Part shown: positions 24,365 through 32,359 of the stretch, piece after piece
How positions within the stretch are numbered: the stretch's first letter is position 1
Layout of the letters: every line of letters begins with the position of its first letter
Assembly (NCBI GenBank): GCA_040221415.1
Contig: JAVKEN010000019.1
Coordinates: forward strand, 1 to 33,522
Length of the DNA stretch: 33,522 nt
Reading direction: 5' to 3'
DNA from: JAVKEN01 sp040221415
GTDB taxonomy: Bacteria; Pseudomonadota; Alphaproteobacteria; Rickettsiales; JABSSG01
Translations under genes and position numbers: made by a program
The notes under the pieces: model-generated
Databases searched by the model: none
The model's input: the letters and a program-made list of their open reading frames with translations, nothing else
Told to the model about the DNA's origin: nothing

Positions 24365-24814
24365 CTATGAAACTTTAGGTTCAGAAGATAACCCTAGTTT
24401 CTCAGATGCTGACTTCGAATAATATTCAAATTTTGTTTTTATTTTTCCCGAAACGCTTCCAACACCCAAAATCTTTACCTCATAGCCTTTTTTAACAAGG
24501 CCCAACTTTATAAATAATTCAGTGTTAAGTTCTTTTTTAGGATCAATCAACTTTATATCAATAAGTTTTTGTATCCCGGAAAGATTAAAAGTTTTAATTT
24601 TTTTCACATTTACTGCATTAAACCCACGCTTAGGTAAACGCATATGTAAAGGCATCTGCCCACCTTCAAAACCTTTAATTGCCACACCAGATCGAGATTT
24701 TTGTCCCTTCATACCAGAACCAGCAGTCTTCCCTTTACCAGAACCAATACCTCTACCCACTCTTTTAGAAGGCTTTCTTGCTCCTTTATTATCTTTAACA
24801 GAGTTCAACTTCAT
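24365..24814 (-). CDS. rplO: Large ribosomal subunit protein uL15
   Basis: 50S protein that contacts 23S rRNA domains and aids late assembly. The glycine- and lysine-rich N-terminus (GRGIGSGKGKTAGSGMKGQKSR in the usual position, key part GRGIGSGKGKT), GFEGGQMPLHMRLPKRGF and the C-terminal KILGVGSVSGK motif identify it. 149 residues, normal. ATG 24814 is preceded by AGG and sits 12 bases after rpmD. Confidence 0.96.
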   Translation of the reverse strand: MKLNSVKDNKGARKPSKRVGRGIGSGKGKTAGSGMKGQKSRSGVAIKGFEGGQMPLHMRLPKRGFNAVNVKKIKTFNLSGIQKLIDIKLIDPKKELNTELFIKLGLVKKGYEVKILGVGSVSGKIKTKFEYYSKSASEKLGLSSEPKVS

Positions 24815-24826
24815 CTTATAACCTAA

Positions 24827-25024
24827 TTAATTTTGATCTACTCTTACTAGATGTTTTACTTTAAAAATCATGCCTCTAGTTGATTCATTGTCAGGCAAAA
24901 CACTAACTTTATTTATCTTGTTTAACCCAAGACCAATCAAAGTTTGTTTTTGGTCTGACTTTTTACCAATAGCACTGCCTATTTGAGTAACTTTAATTAC
25001 ATCTGATTCACTTTTCTTGCTCAT
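24827..25024 (-). CDS. rpmD: Large ribosomal subunit protein uL30
   Basis: Short 65-residue L30. The VIKVTQIGSAIGKKSDQKQTL strand-helix region (key part QIGSAIG) and GLGLNKINK followed by MIFKVKHLV match the bacterial form. Position between rpsE and rplO is the conserved one, which supports the call for so short a protein. Confidence 0.94.
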   Translation of the reverse strand: MSKKSESDVIKVTQIGSAIGKKSDQKQTLIGLGLNKINKVSVLPDNESTRGMIFKVKHLVRVDQN

Positions 25025-25037
25025 ACCAAACCTTCAA

Positions 25038-25556
25038 TTAACCTGCTAACTCAGAAATTTTCTTGCCTCTTTTTTCAGATACTGCCTTTGGAGTCTGAAT
25101 TCTACTAAAAGCTTCGAACGTAGCTTTTATCATAATATGAACATTTGAAGAGCCCATAGATTTAGCAACAATATCATGAATGCCAAGCATTTCAAAAACA
25201 GCTCTCATAGGACCACCGGCAATTACTCCTGTACCAGGCTTTGCCGCTCTTAGCAAAACACGGCCTGCGCCAACATGCCCTTCCACATCGTGAAACAAAG
25301 TTCTAGAATCTTTCAATGGCACTCTTATCATGTTTTTTCTAGCTTCTTGAGAAGCCTTAGCTCTTGCCTCAGCAACTTCTTTTGCCTTTCCTAGGCCATA
25401 GCCAACTTTACCTTTACCATCTCCGGCAACAACCACAGCTGAGAACCCAAATCTTCTCCCGCCTTTTACTACCTTTGCAGTTCTGTTTACGGCAACTATG
25501 GCTTCTTTAACATCACTTTGGTTTTCTTGTTTATTCACTGAATGATTTTTACTCAT
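25038..25556 (-). CDS. rpsE: Small ribosomal subunit protein uS5
   Basis: 30S protein at the mRNA entry channel, important for accuracy and helicase activity. The N-terminal double-stranded RNA-binding domain has VVKGGRRFGFSAVVVAGDG followed by GKVGYGLGKAKEV; the C-terminal domain has GVIAGGPMRAVFEMLGI and the SSNVHIMIKAT helix. 172 residues. A short polar leader (about 1-18) precedes the core. Confidence 0.97.
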   Translation of the reverse strand: MSKNHSVNKQENQSDVKEAIVAVNRTAKVVKGGRRFGFSAVVVAGDGKGKVGYGLGKAKEVAEARAKASQEARKNMIRVPLKDSRTLFHDVEGHVGAGRVLLRAAKPGTGVIAGGPMRAVFEMLGIHDIVAKSMGSSNVHIMIKATFEAFSRIQTPKAVSEKRGKKISELAG

Positions 25557-25574
25557 ATTCTCTCAATTAAATCC

Positions 25575-25934
25575 TTATAATTCTAAACCCGATTCTCGTG
25601 CAGCATCCGCTAAACACTTTATTACCCCATGAAACTTATAGCCACCTTTATCAAAAACTACTTTCTTAACGCCTTCAGTTTTTGCTTTTTTTGCCAATTC
25701 GCTTCCAAGCATAGCTGCTGCCACACCATTTTTCTTGTTTTTAAGTTTCACAAACTCTTTTTGTTGGGTTGATACCGCCAAAAGAGTTTTGCTCTCATTG
25801 TCATTAATAATTTGCACATGCAAATGATGGTTTGATTTAAAAACCGTCATTCTTGGCAAACCCTTAGAAACTTTTTTTATTTTCTTTCTAACTCTCTGCT
25901 CTCTTCGTGCAAACTTATCTTTACTAGTTAACAT
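25575..25934 (-). CDS. rplR: Large ribosomal subunit protein uL18
   Basis: 5S rRNA-binding protein of the central protuberance. The basic N-terminus (RREQRVRKKIKK), PRMTVFKSNHHLHVQIIND and the C-terminal VVFDKGGYKFHGVIKCLADAARE segment (key part FDKGGYKFHG) are diagnostic. 119 residues, normal. It lies between rplF and rpsE with gaps of 15 and 18 bases. Confidence 0.96.
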   Translation of the reverse strand: MLTSKDKFARREQRVRKKIKKVSKGLPRMTVFKSNHHLHVQIINDNESKTLLAVSTQQKEFVKLKNKKNGVAAAMLGSELAKKAKTEGVKKVVFDKGGYKFHGVIKCLADAARESGLEL

Positions 25935-25949
25935 TTAAAATAACCCTAA

Positions 25950-26483
25950 TTATTTCTTCTTACCTTCTTTGCGCAATATTTGCTCACCTTCGTATCTGAT
26001 ACCTTTACCTTTATAAGGCTCCGGTGGTCTTTGCTTTATTATTTCCGCAGCCACTTCACCAACTTTCTGTTTATCAACTCCAGAAATAACCAACAAAGTA
26101 GGTTTTTCAGCCTTAATAGATATTCCTTCAGGTATCTCGTACTTTATTTCATGACTGAAACCAAGATTTAAGGTTAAATATTTATTATCTACAGATGCTT
26201 TATAGCCAACTCCATGTATCTCTAACCTCTTTGAAAAACCTTCTGACACTCCTATCACCATATTATTCAAAAGACTTCTAGCAAGCCCCCACATTGCTTT
26301 GGCTTTTTTTGAATCACTCAATGGAGAAACTTTTATATTCTTATCTTCTTTTAAAAAACTTACCTCTTGCGGAAAAACGCCGCTCAAAGATCCTAGTTTT
26401 CCAGAAACCGTAACGTTTGAACCTTCGAAATTTGCGCTCACACCTTCAGGAAGATTAATCTCTTTTTTACCTATTCTTGACAT
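25950..26483 (-). CDS. rplF: Large ribosomal subunit protein uL6
   Basis: 50S protein near the factor-binding site. Starts MSRIGKKEINLPEGV and ends with the signature RPPEPYKGKGIRYEGE. ATG 26483 (177 residues) is six bases after GGAG that directly follows the rpsH stop; the in-frame TTG at 26489 is too close to that site to be used. Two related beta-alpha domains of about 80 residues are apparent. Confidence 0.96.
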   Translation of the reverse strand: MSRIGKKEINLPEGVSANFEGSNVTVSGKLGSLSGVFPQEVSFLKEDKNIKVSPLSDSKKAKAMWGLARSLLNNMVIGVSEGFSKRLEIHGVGYKASVDNKYLTLNLGFSHEIKYEIPEGISIKAEKPTLLVISGVDKQKVGEVAAEIIKQRPPEPYKGKGIRYEGEQILRKEGKKK

Positions 26484-26492
26484 TACCAACTC

Positions 26493-26888
26493 CTAAAAAA
26501 CTTGACAGATCACTTCTCCACCAACACCTTTTGCTCTTGCATCACGATCCGTCATGACACCAGAAGGGGTTGAAATTATCGAAACACCTAAATTGTTATA
26601 TACTGGCTTCATAGACGAAATACCTGAGTAACTTCTTCTTCCTGGCTTAGATACTTTTTTTATTTCCTGTATTACCGGAGATCCATCTTTGCTATATTTG
26701 AGCTTTACATCCAACTCTTTAATATCGCCTCTTATAGAGCTCACAGTGTACGAAGCTATATAGCCCTCTGCTTTCAACACACCAAGAACAGCTTCACGAA
26801 ACTTAGAATACGGACTTTTTATAGATACCAAATAGGCACTCTGACCATTCCTTATTCTTGTTATCATATCAGCAATAGAATCATTCAT
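26493..26888 (-). CDS. rpsH: Small ribosomal subunit protein uS8
   Basis: 16S rRNA central-domain binder and translational repressor of the spc operon in enterobacteria. DSIADMITRIRNGQ at the start, KFREAVLGVLKAEGYI, and the C-terminal GVSIISTPSGVMTDRDAR motif are diagnostic. ATG 26888 gives 131 residues and leaves five bases after rpsN; a TTG at 26900 would overlap rpsN and add four residues not typical of S8. Confidence 0.96.
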   Translation of the reverse strand: MNDSIADMITRIRNGQSAYLVSIKSPYSKFREAVLGVLKAEGYIASYTVSSIRGDIKELDVKLKYSKDGSPVIQEIKKVSKPGRRSYSGISSMKPVYNNLGVSIISTPSGVMTDRDARAKGVGGEVICQVF

Positions 26889-26893
26889 ATATC

Positions 26894-27199
26894 TTACCAA
26901 CTTGATTTTTTTACGCCTGGAAGATCGCCACTAGATGCCAACTCCCTTAATAATATCCTAGACAGACCGAATCTTCTGTAGAACCCTCTAGGTCTTCCAG
27001 TTATTTGGCATCTATTTCTTAACCTAATTTTCGCAGAATTTCTAGGTAGCTTAGCCAACTTTAACTGCGCATCAAACCTTTCTTCGATTGATGCCTTTTT
27101 GTCCATAGTAATCGCTTTTAACTTTGCTCTTAGAGAGGCAAAAGATTTCACTTTTTTTTGCCTATTAAGATTTGTTTGTATCGCACTTTTTTTAGCCAT
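26894..27199 (-). CDS. rpsN: Small ribosomal subunit protein uS14, zinc-free form
   Basis: The 101-residue C-minus form of S14: the C-terminal part has LRNRCQITGRPRGFYRRFGLSR with only one cysteine, so the zinc-binding C-x2-C pairs of the short form are missing (seen directly). The N-terminus MAKKSAI and RNSAKIRLRNRC agree with proteobacterial S14. Being zinc-independent it needs no zinc-regulated paralogue. Confidence 0.96.
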   Translation of the reverse strand: MAKKSAIQTNLNRQKKVKSFASLRAKLKAITMDKKASIEERFDAQLKLAKLPRNSAKIRLRNRCQITGRPRGFYRRFGLSRILLRELASSGDLPGVKKSSW

Positions 27200-27214
27200 A
27201 ACTACAATAACCTA

Positions 27215-27751
27215 TCAATTAAACGGTAAATTAAAACCAGACAAGAGAGCCTTACCCTCTTTATCAGTTTTAGCGCTCGTAATAACGCTTACATTCAAAC
27301 CTCGAACTTTTGAGATTTTGTCATAATCTATCTCAGGAAACACAATGTGCTCCTTTATACCAATGTTTAGATTTCCCTGACCATCAAAATTCTTTATCGA
27401 TAACCCCCTGAAATCTCTTACTCTAGGAAGTGCAACCATAACAAATCTTTCTAAAAAATCAAACATTCTTGATTTTCTTAGAGTAACTCTACAACCAATA
27501 CTCATACCCTCTCTAAGTTTGAAAGCAGCAATAGACTTCCTAGCCTTAGTAATAACAGCCTTTTGACCAGCAATTAAAGTAAGCTCCTCAACCGCTGATT
27601 CGAGGTTTTTCTTATCCAGAATAGCATCACCAACACCCATGTTTAGTGATACTTTTACCAGCTTTGGGATCTCCATAGAGTTTTCATAGTTAAACTCCTT
27701 AACTAATGATTGCTTAATCTCTTTGTCGTATAAATCTTTAAATCTTAACAT
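27215..27751 (-). CDS. rplE: Large ribosomal subunit protein uL5
   Basis: 5S rRNA-binding protein of the central protuberance that touches P-site tRNA. PKLVKVSLNMGVGDA, GQKAVITKARKSIAAFKLREG and the C-terminal GLNVSVITSAKTDKEG are diagnostic. ATG 27751 gives 178 residues starting MLRFKDLYDK, in line with the family; AGGTG lies nine bases upstream. A GTG at 27763 would add four residues and overlap rplX by eight bases, and is less likely. Confidence 0.96.
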   Translation of the reverse strand: MLRFKDLYDKEIKQSLVKEFNYENSMEIPKLVKVSLNMGVGDAILDKKNLESAVEELTLIAGQKAVITKARKSIAAFKLREGMSIGCRVTLRKSRMFDFLERFVMVALPRVRDFRGLSIKNFDGQGNLNIGIKEHIVFPEIDYDKISKVRGLNVSVITSAKTDKEGKALLSGFNLPFN

Positions 27752-27755
27752 TGAT

Positions 27756-28073
27756 TTATTCACCTAAAATTTCATTTGTTTTTCTTATAAAACGTTTTTT
27801 GGTTTTATCAACCATTTTACGCCCCAACTTAACGGGAGATTTAGTTTTTTCATCATAATAAGCTACATTCGATATATGAATTGGCATAGCTTTCGTAACA
27901 ATACCACCCTTAGATTCTCTTGTAGGTTTCTGATGTTTTTTGACTTCGTTCACACCACTCACTAAACACCTACTGTCAGCAGGAAACATCTTCAAGATAT
28001 CGCCTACCTTACCCTTATCTTTTCCTGCAACTACTACTACTTTGTCACCTTTCTTTATTTTAAACGCAACCAT
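27756..28073 (-). CDS. rplX: Large ribosomal subunit protein uL24
   Basis: Assembly-initiator protein of the 50S subunit. The KOW motif is present near the start (KGDKVVVVAGKDKGKVGDI), followed by VSGVNEVKKHQKP and the GGIVTKAMPIHISNV segment. 105 residues, normal. GGAGGTG (28081-28087) lies across the rplN C-terminus about seven bases before the ATG, a strong ribosome-binding site. Confidence 0.96.
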   Translation of the reverse strand: MVAFKIKKGDKVVVVAGKDKGKVGDILKMFPADSRCLVSGVNEVKKHQKPTRESKGGIVTKAMPIHISNVAYYDEKTKSPVKLGRKMVDKTKKRFIRKTNEILGE

Positions 28074-28074
28074 A

Positions 28075-28437
28075 CTATAACACCTCCGGAGCTAATGAAA
28101 TTATTCTCATGTATTTTTTAGCTCTCAACTCCCTTGGAACAGGACCAAAAATACGAGTACCAATAGGTTCGTGCTGCTTATTGATCAAAACAGCAGCATT
28201 AGTGTCAAATCTTATAGAACTCCCGTCCACTCTCTTAGTTTCTTTAGAGGTTCTTACAATTACCGCAAGTTGCACCTCTCCTTTTTTTACTTTTCCAGTA
28301 GGAGTAGCCTCTTTCACCGACACAACTATAACATCTCCAACGCGTGCGCTTTTCGCCCCACCTAGAACTTTGATGCATTGCACTTCTTTTGCTCCAGAAT
28401 TATCAGCTACGCTTAACTTACTTTGCATTTGTATCAT
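28075..28437 (-). CDS. rplN: Large ribosomal subunit protein uL14
   Basis: 50S protein at the interface forming bridges with 16S rRNA. MIQMQSKLSVADNSGAKEVQCIKVLGG (key part ADNSGAKEV) at the start and FGPVPRELRAKKYMRIISLAPEVL at the end (key part PVPRELR) are close to the family consensus. 120 residues. It ends one base before the rplX ATG. Confidence 0.97.
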   Translation of the reverse strand: MIQMQSKLSVADNSGAKEVQCIKVLGGAKSARVGDVIVVSVKEATPTGKVKKGEVQLAVIVRTSKETKRVDGSSIRFDTNAAVLINKQHEPIGTRIFGPVPRELRAKKYMRIISLAPEVL

Positions 28438-28449
28438 TTGAACAAACCT

Positions 28450-28689
28450 TTATTGCTTTTCACTATATATAACTTGCCACTTTTTTGTTTTTGAAATTGG
28501 CTTCGACTCTACTATCTGCACAAAATCTCCAACCTGAAAAGCTTGCTTTTCATCATGAGCATGGTAACGCTTTGATCTTCTTATAATTTTTTTATAAATT
28601 GGATGTGTATATGTTCTTTTCACATTCACGACCACAGTTTTTTCTGCAGCATTACTAACCACTTCACCCTTCAATATTCTCTTAGGCAT
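28450..28689 (-). CDS. rpsQ: Small ribosomal subunit protein uS17
   Basis: Primary 16S rRNA-binding OB-fold protein. GEVVSNAAEKTVVVNVKRTY and HPIYKKIIRRSKRYHAHDE (key parts EKTVVV and RRSKRYHAHDE) are diagnostic. The frame is open further upstream, but ATG 28689 (MPKRILKG, 79 residues) directly follows an excellent AGGAGGTG site; it overlaps the rpmC stop by eight bases. A longer ten-residue extension from 28719 would be atypical. Confidence 0.96.
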   Translation of the reverse strand: MPKRILKGEVVSNAAEKTVVVNVKRTYTHPIYKKIIRRSKRYHAHDEKQAFQVGDFVQIVESKPISKTKKWQVIYSEKQ

Positions 28690-28891
28690 TTTCACCTCCT
28701 GCTTTTGAAGAATTTTCATTTAAAACTGTAATTAACCTTGCAATAGTAGCTTTAACTTGTCTAATTCTAGCAGTATTAGTTAGCTGACCAGAAGATTTTT
28801 GAAATCTCAAATTAAAATGCTCCTTCTTTAATTCTACAATTTTTCCTTTGATCTGCTCAATTTTCAAAGATTTTATTTCTTTTATTTTCAT
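28682..28891 (-). CDS. rpmC: Large ribosomal subunit protein uL29
   Basis: Two-helix protein at the 50S exit tunnel, part of the docking site for SRP and trigger factor. ELKKEHFNLRFQKSSGQLTN followed by RIRQVKATIARLITVLNE matches the family, with the characteristic NLRFQ core. 69 residues. The gene ends GGAGGTGAAAATGCC, so its last codons double as the ribosome-binding site of rpsQ. Confidence 0.95.
   Translation of the reverse strand: MKIKEIKSLKIEQIKGKIVELKKEHFNLRFQKSSGQLTNTARIRQVKATIARLITVLNENSSKAGGENA
28693..28700 (-). promoter_or_regulatory. Perfect ribosome-binding site for rpsQ inside rpmC
   Basis: AGGAGGTG on the minus strand, within the last rpmC codons and three bases before the rpsQ ATG at 28689. 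It decides the rpsQ start against the longer open frame. Confidence 0.7.
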
Positions 28892-28892
28892 G

Positions 28893-29309
28893 CTAGACCT
28901 TTTCTATTCTTTTCATAAATTTTACCTTAATAGGAAGTTTCGCCGAAGCTTTCTGTAAAGCTTCACGAGCAACTTCTTCAGGAACCCCCTCAACTTCAAA
29001 CATTATCCTACCAGGCTTAACTCTTGCAGCCCAATATTCAACAGAGCCTTTTCCTTTACCCATCCTTACTTCTGCAGGCTTAGAACTCACAGGTAAATCT
29101 GGGAAAATTCTTATCCACATTCTACCAACCCGCTTCATTGTACGAACAGCCGCTCTTCTAGCAGCCTCAATCTGCCTTGCAGTTATTCTTTCCGGCTCCA
29201 AAGCCTTGAGACCAAAACTACCATACAGCAAAGATGTTCCGCCTTTAGCCAAGCCGTGTATTCTACCTTTGTGCGCTTTTTTATATTTTGTTTTCTTTGG
29301 AAGCAACAT
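28893..29309 (-). CDS. rplP: Large ribosomal subunit protein uL16
   Basis: 50S protein near the A-site tRNA elbow and peptidyl-transferase entrance. LPKKTKYKKAHKGRIHGLAKGG (key part KKTKYKKAHKGR), GSFGLKALEPERITARQIEAARRA and GKGKGSVEYWAARVKPGR are diagnostic; the arginine hydroxylated in some species lies in the last of these. 138 residues. One base separates its stop from the rpmC start. Confidence 0.97.
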   Translation of the reverse strand: MLLPKKTKYKKAHKGRIHGLAKGGTSLLYGSFGLKALEPERITARQIEAARRAAVRTMKRVGRMWIRIFPDLPVSSKPAEVRMGKGKGSVEYWAARVKPGRIMFEVEGVPEEVAREALQKASAKLPIKVKFMKRIEKV

Positions 29310-29320
29310 TGTTAAATTCT

Positions 29321-29959
29321 CTAATTATAAGTTACTAACTCACCTTTATAAACATGCACCGTCACACCTATAACTCCGTATGTTGTGTTAGCTCGTGCAA
29401 CACCGTAATCTATATCCGCTCTAATTGTATGCAAAGGAATTCTGCCTTCCTTATACCACTCAGTTCTAGCAATTTCTGCTCCACCTAATCTTCCTGCACA
29501 GCTAATCTTTATCCCTTCAGCTCCAAACTTCATAGCAGACTGCATAGCTCTTTTCATCGCCCTTCTAAAAGAAACTCTTTTTTCTAGCTGAGTAGCAACC
29601 CCCTCAGCTACGAGCTGCGCATTTATCTCAGGCTTCTTAACCTCAACTATATTTACAAACACCTCTTTTTTTGCAGTGATCTTAACAATTGACTGTTTTA
29701 CCTTTTCAATATCAGATCCCTTCTTACCAATGATTACCCCAGGCCTTGAAGCATGTATTGTAACATTTATCTTCTCCGCAGATCTTTCAATCACTATCTG
29801 AGCAACACCCGCAAAGGAAAGGTTTTTCTTAATATACGCTCTAACCTCAAAATCTTCTTTAATAGCCTTGGAATAATCAGCTTTCGAAGCAAACCATCTT
29901 GAATTCCAATTCTTATTATAGCCCAATCTTAATCCTATAGGGTTAACCTTCTGACCCAT
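29321..29959 (-). CDS. rpsC: Small ribosomal subunit protein uS3
   Basis: Head protein lining the mRNA entry channel. MGQKVNPIGLRLG at the start, the type II KH domain with SRPGVIIGKKGSDIE (GxxG loop IGKKG), and the C-terminal GRLGGAEIARTEWYKEGRIPLHT region (key part GRLGGAEIAR) are present. 212 residues, shorter than 233 in Escherichia coli because the variable C-terminal tail is cut to YKGELVTYN. Confidence 0.97.
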   Translation of the reverse strand: MGQKVNPIGLRLGYNKNWNSRWFASKADYSKAIKEDFEVRAYIKKNLSFAGVAQIVIERSAEKINVTIHASRPGVIIGKKGSDIEKVKQSIVKITAKKEVFVNIVEVKKPEINAQLVAEGVATQLEKRVSFRRAMKRAMQSAMKFGAEGIKISCAGRLGGAEIARTEWYKEGRIPLHTIRADIDYGVARANTTYGVIGVTVHVYKGELVTYN

Positions 29960-29963
29960 AACT

Positions 29964-30329
29964 CTACCTTTCTTCTACTTCTATTGTTAAATTACTAAAC
30001 GGCTTAAGTATTTTAGCCCCCCTTCCCCTAGCTCTTGCCTTGAACCGCTTCATAGTAAAAGATTTACCAACAAGAACTTTCGACACATACAAACTATCAA
30101 TATCCATATCATGGTTGTTCTCTGCATTAGCAATCGCTGAATTCAGACAATCTCTTAAATAGGAAGATACTTTTTGCTTCGCAAAAGTAAGCTGCACTAA
30201 AGCCTCTTCAGCTTTCATGCCTCTAATAAGAGAAGCAACAAGATTTAACTTTTGTACACTAGTTTTAATCGACTTCAACTTAGCGATAGCAACTTTATTT
30301 TTTTCTTCAGCTATTTTTTTTTCACTCAT
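29964..30329 (-). CDS. rplV: Large ribosomal subunit protein uL22
   Basis: 50S protein whose beta-hairpin reaches the peptide exit tunnel. VQKLNLVASLIRGMKAEEALVQL and the long hairpin region FTMKRFKARARGRGAKILKPFSNLTI (key part RFKARARGRGAKI) match. 121 residues, with a slightly longer polar leader (MSEKKIAEEKNK) than the 110-residue Escherichia coli form. Three bases separate it from rpsS. Confidence 0.96.
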   Translation of the reverse strand: MSEKKIAEEKNKVAIAKLKSIKTSVQKLNLVASLIRGMKAEEALVQLTFAKQKVSSYLRDCLNSAIANAENNHDMDIDSLYVSKVLVGKSFTMKRFKARARGRGAKILKPFSNLTIEVEER

Positions 30330-30332
30330 AAA

Positions 30333-30614
30333 CTATCCTTTATTAGCCTTTCTATCTCCACTATGTCCTTTAAAAACCCTAGTAGGAGAAAATTCGCCTA
30401 ATTTATGACCAACCATTTCTTCTTTTACCGGCCCTACTGGTACAAACGACTTACCGTTATACACCTCAAAGTTCAGACCAACAAAGTTTGGTAATATTGT
30501 TGATCTTCTAGACCTTGTTTTAATAGGTTTAGCATTTCCTGCTTCTACAGCATTGTTTACTAACTTCAACAATGATTTTTCTATAAATGGTGGCTTCCAA
30601 GACGATCTAGCCAT
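30333..30614 (-). CDS. rpsS: Small ribosomal subunit protein uS19
   Basis: Head protein that pairs with S13. MARSSWKPPFIEKSLL, RRSTILPNFVGLNFEVYNGKSFVPV (key part STILPNFVG) and GHKLGEFSPTRVFKGHSG are diagnostic. 93 residues, normal. It lies two bases after rplB. Confidence 0.97.
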   Translation of the reverse strand: MARSSWKPPFIEKSLLKLVNNAVEAGNAKPIKTRSRRSTILPNFVGLNFEVYNGKSFVPVGPVKEEMVGHKLGEFSPTRVFKGHSGDRKANKG

Positions 30615-30616
30615 AT

Positions 30617-31438
30617 CTACTTACTCCTTTTTCTCACGATGAACTTATCAGTTCTTTTATTATTACGAGTCTTCTTACCCTTCGCAGACTGCCCCCAAGG
30701 AGAAACTGGATGCCTTCCTCCAGAAGTCCTACCTTCACCACCTCCATGCGGGTGATCTATCGGATTCATCGCAACACCCCTAACTATAGGCCTCACCCCC
30801 TTCCACCTACTTCTTCCAGCCTTACCAACTTTGGTATTTTGATGATCAGAGTTAGAAACCACACCTATTGTGGCATAGCAATTATCTTCAACCAATCTTA
30901 CCTCGCCAGACCTTAATTTTATAAGCACTCTGCCTGAATCTTTACCAGCCACACTGACCGACGACCCAGCTGATCTAGCAATTTGACCGCCTTTTCCAGG
31001 CTTTAACTCAACATTATGAACAACAGTACCTATTGGAATATGCTTCAGAGGCAATGCATTGCCAATTTTTATGTCCGCAGACTCTCCAGCGTACACTTTA
31101 TCTCCCATCTTCAAACCAGCTGGAGCAATTATATAAGACTTAGTATCTCCAGATGAAATTAAAGCAATAAAAGCAGTGCGATTAGGGTCGTACTCTATTC
31201 TTTCTACAACAAACTCTAAATCACGGTTTAGTCTCTTAAAGTCTACTATTCTATACGACTTTTTATGCCCACCACCTTTTCTCCAAGAAGTAATACGCCC
31301 AAAATTATTTCTACCACCAGTCTTAGAAATTCCAACAGTTAAGGATTTCTCTGGAGAACCTTTCCATAAAGAGCTTCTATCAACTTGTATAAAATTTCTT
31401 TTTCCAGGAGTATCTGGTTTAAACGTTTTTAATGCCAT
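30617..31438 (-). CDS. rplB: Large ribosomal subunit protein uL2
   Basis: Central 50S protein needed for subunit joining and peptidyl transfer. GRNNFGRITSWRKGGGHKKSYR near the start (key part GRITSWRKGGGHK), the middle VHNVELKPGKGGQIARSAG, and the C-terminal NPIDHPHGGGEGRTSGGRHPVSPWG containing the essential histidine (DHPHGGG). 273 residues. Its ATG overlaps the rplW stop by one base (TAATG). Confidence 0.98.
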   Translation of the reverse strand: MALKTFKPDTPGKRNFIQVDRSSLWKGSPEKSLTVGISKTGGRNNFGRITSWRKGGGHKKSYRIVDFKRLNRDLEFVVERIEYDPNRTAFIALISSGDTKSYIIAPAGLKMGDKVYAGESADIKIGNALPLKHIPIGTVVHNVELKPGKGGQIARSAGSSVSVAGKDSGRVLIKLRSGEVRLVEDNCYATIGVVSNSDHQNTKVGKAGRSRWKGVRPIVRGVAMNPIDHPHGGGEGRTSGGRHPVSPWGQSAKGKKTRNNKRTDKFIVRKRSK

Positions 31439-31734
31439 TATTTAACCCCTCCTGATATATCGATCTCATCACCTTTTTTAAGAGAAACTATAGCGTATTT
31501 AACGTCCGCTCTTTTACCCTTTATTCCTTTGAATTTTTTTTCTTTACCCTTTCTAACAAAAGTTCTAACCGAATCGACAGTAACAGAAAAAATTTTCTCA
31601 ACAGATTTTTTGACTGATTGCTTATTAAAACTCCTGCCGACTTCAAAAACATATTGATTTGACGAACCGAGCATGGTTGTTTTCTCACTTACAACCGGCT
31701 TTTTTATAACATCATACAAAGAGGTATTACTCAT
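31438..31734 (-). CDS. rplW: Large ribosomal subunit protein uL23
   Basis: Exit-tunnel protein that docks trigger factor and SRP. LYDVIKKPVVSEKTTML (key part PVVSEKT), YVFEVGRSFNKQSVKKSVEKIF and VDSVRTFVRKGKEKKFKG match the family. 98 residues, normal. One base follows rplD, and it overlaps rplB by one base. Confidence 0.96.
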   Translation of the reverse strand: MSNTSLYDVIKKPVVSEKTTMLGSSNQYVFEVGRSFNKQSVKKSVEKIFSVTVDSVRTFVRKGKEKKFKGIKGKRADVKYAIVSLKKGDEIDISGGVK

Positions 31735-31735
31735 T

Positions 31736-32359
31736 TTACAACCTTTCTTCTAATATCTTTACTGCATTTTGAGATAAAACCAGGAAGTCTTTTCTCAAAA
31801 CATCCAGAACATTTAACCCCTCAACCGGAATAGAAGAAACTCCAGATATATTTTTATGAGCTAGGTTAAAATTTTTTCCATCTTCATCATGCTTAACTCC
31901 AGCAAACAAAGCATCGACTAAACCTAATTTATTAAGCTTTAATAACAAATCTTTAGTTTTATGTGACTCAACTTTGTAGTCACTCAAAATAATCAACTTC
32001 TTTTCTTTTAGTTTTTGCGAAACAACCATTTTAAGAGCCAGCTTTCTAACTTTCTTCTGTAAAGAATGGCTGTGATCTCTTACAACAGGCCCAAAAACTG
32101 TGGCACCTCCTCTGTGTATATTACTTCTTAAACTCCCGTGCCTTGCATTACCAGTACCCTTCTGTTTATGAGGCTTTTTAGTAGTGCCAGAAATTTCACT
32201 AATAACTTTTGTTTTGTGATTTCCAGAACGTTTCTTGTCTAGCTGCCACTGAGCAACTCTCTTAACAATATCAGACCTCACCTCGCAACCAAAAACATCT
32301 TTATTAAGAGTCAGCTCTCCGCAGTTCTTATTATCAAAATCTATAATTTTAGCTTTCAT
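31736..32359 (-). CDS. rplD: Large ribosomal subunit protein uL4
   Basis: 50S assembly protein with a long loop reaching the exit tunnel and, in enterobacteria, an autogenous S10 operon repressor. The loop signature GTGNARHGSLRSNIHRGGATVFGP (key part GTGNARHGSLRS) and the KVRKLALKMVVSQKL helix are clear. 207 residues. The first 11 bases overlap the end of rplC. Confidence 0.97.
   Translation of the reverse strand: MKAKIIDFDNKNCGELTLNKDVFGCEVRSDIVKRVAQWQLDKKRSGNHKTKVISEISGTTKKPHKQKGTGNARHGSLRSNIHRGGATVFGPVVRDHSHSLQKKVRKLALKMVVSQKLKEKKLIILSDYKVESHKTKDLLLKLNKLGLVDALFAGVKHDEDGKNFNLAHKNISGVSSIPVEGLNVLDVLRKDFLVLSQNAVKILEERL

Noticed and set aside
23983..24378. Plus-strand open frame of 131 codons opposite secY
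   Set aside because: secY is unmistakable on the other strand, and this translation shows no domain or coherent membrane topology.
28109..28441. Plus-strand open frame of 110 codons opposite rplN
   Set aside because: It mirrors rplN almost exactly and has no family features.
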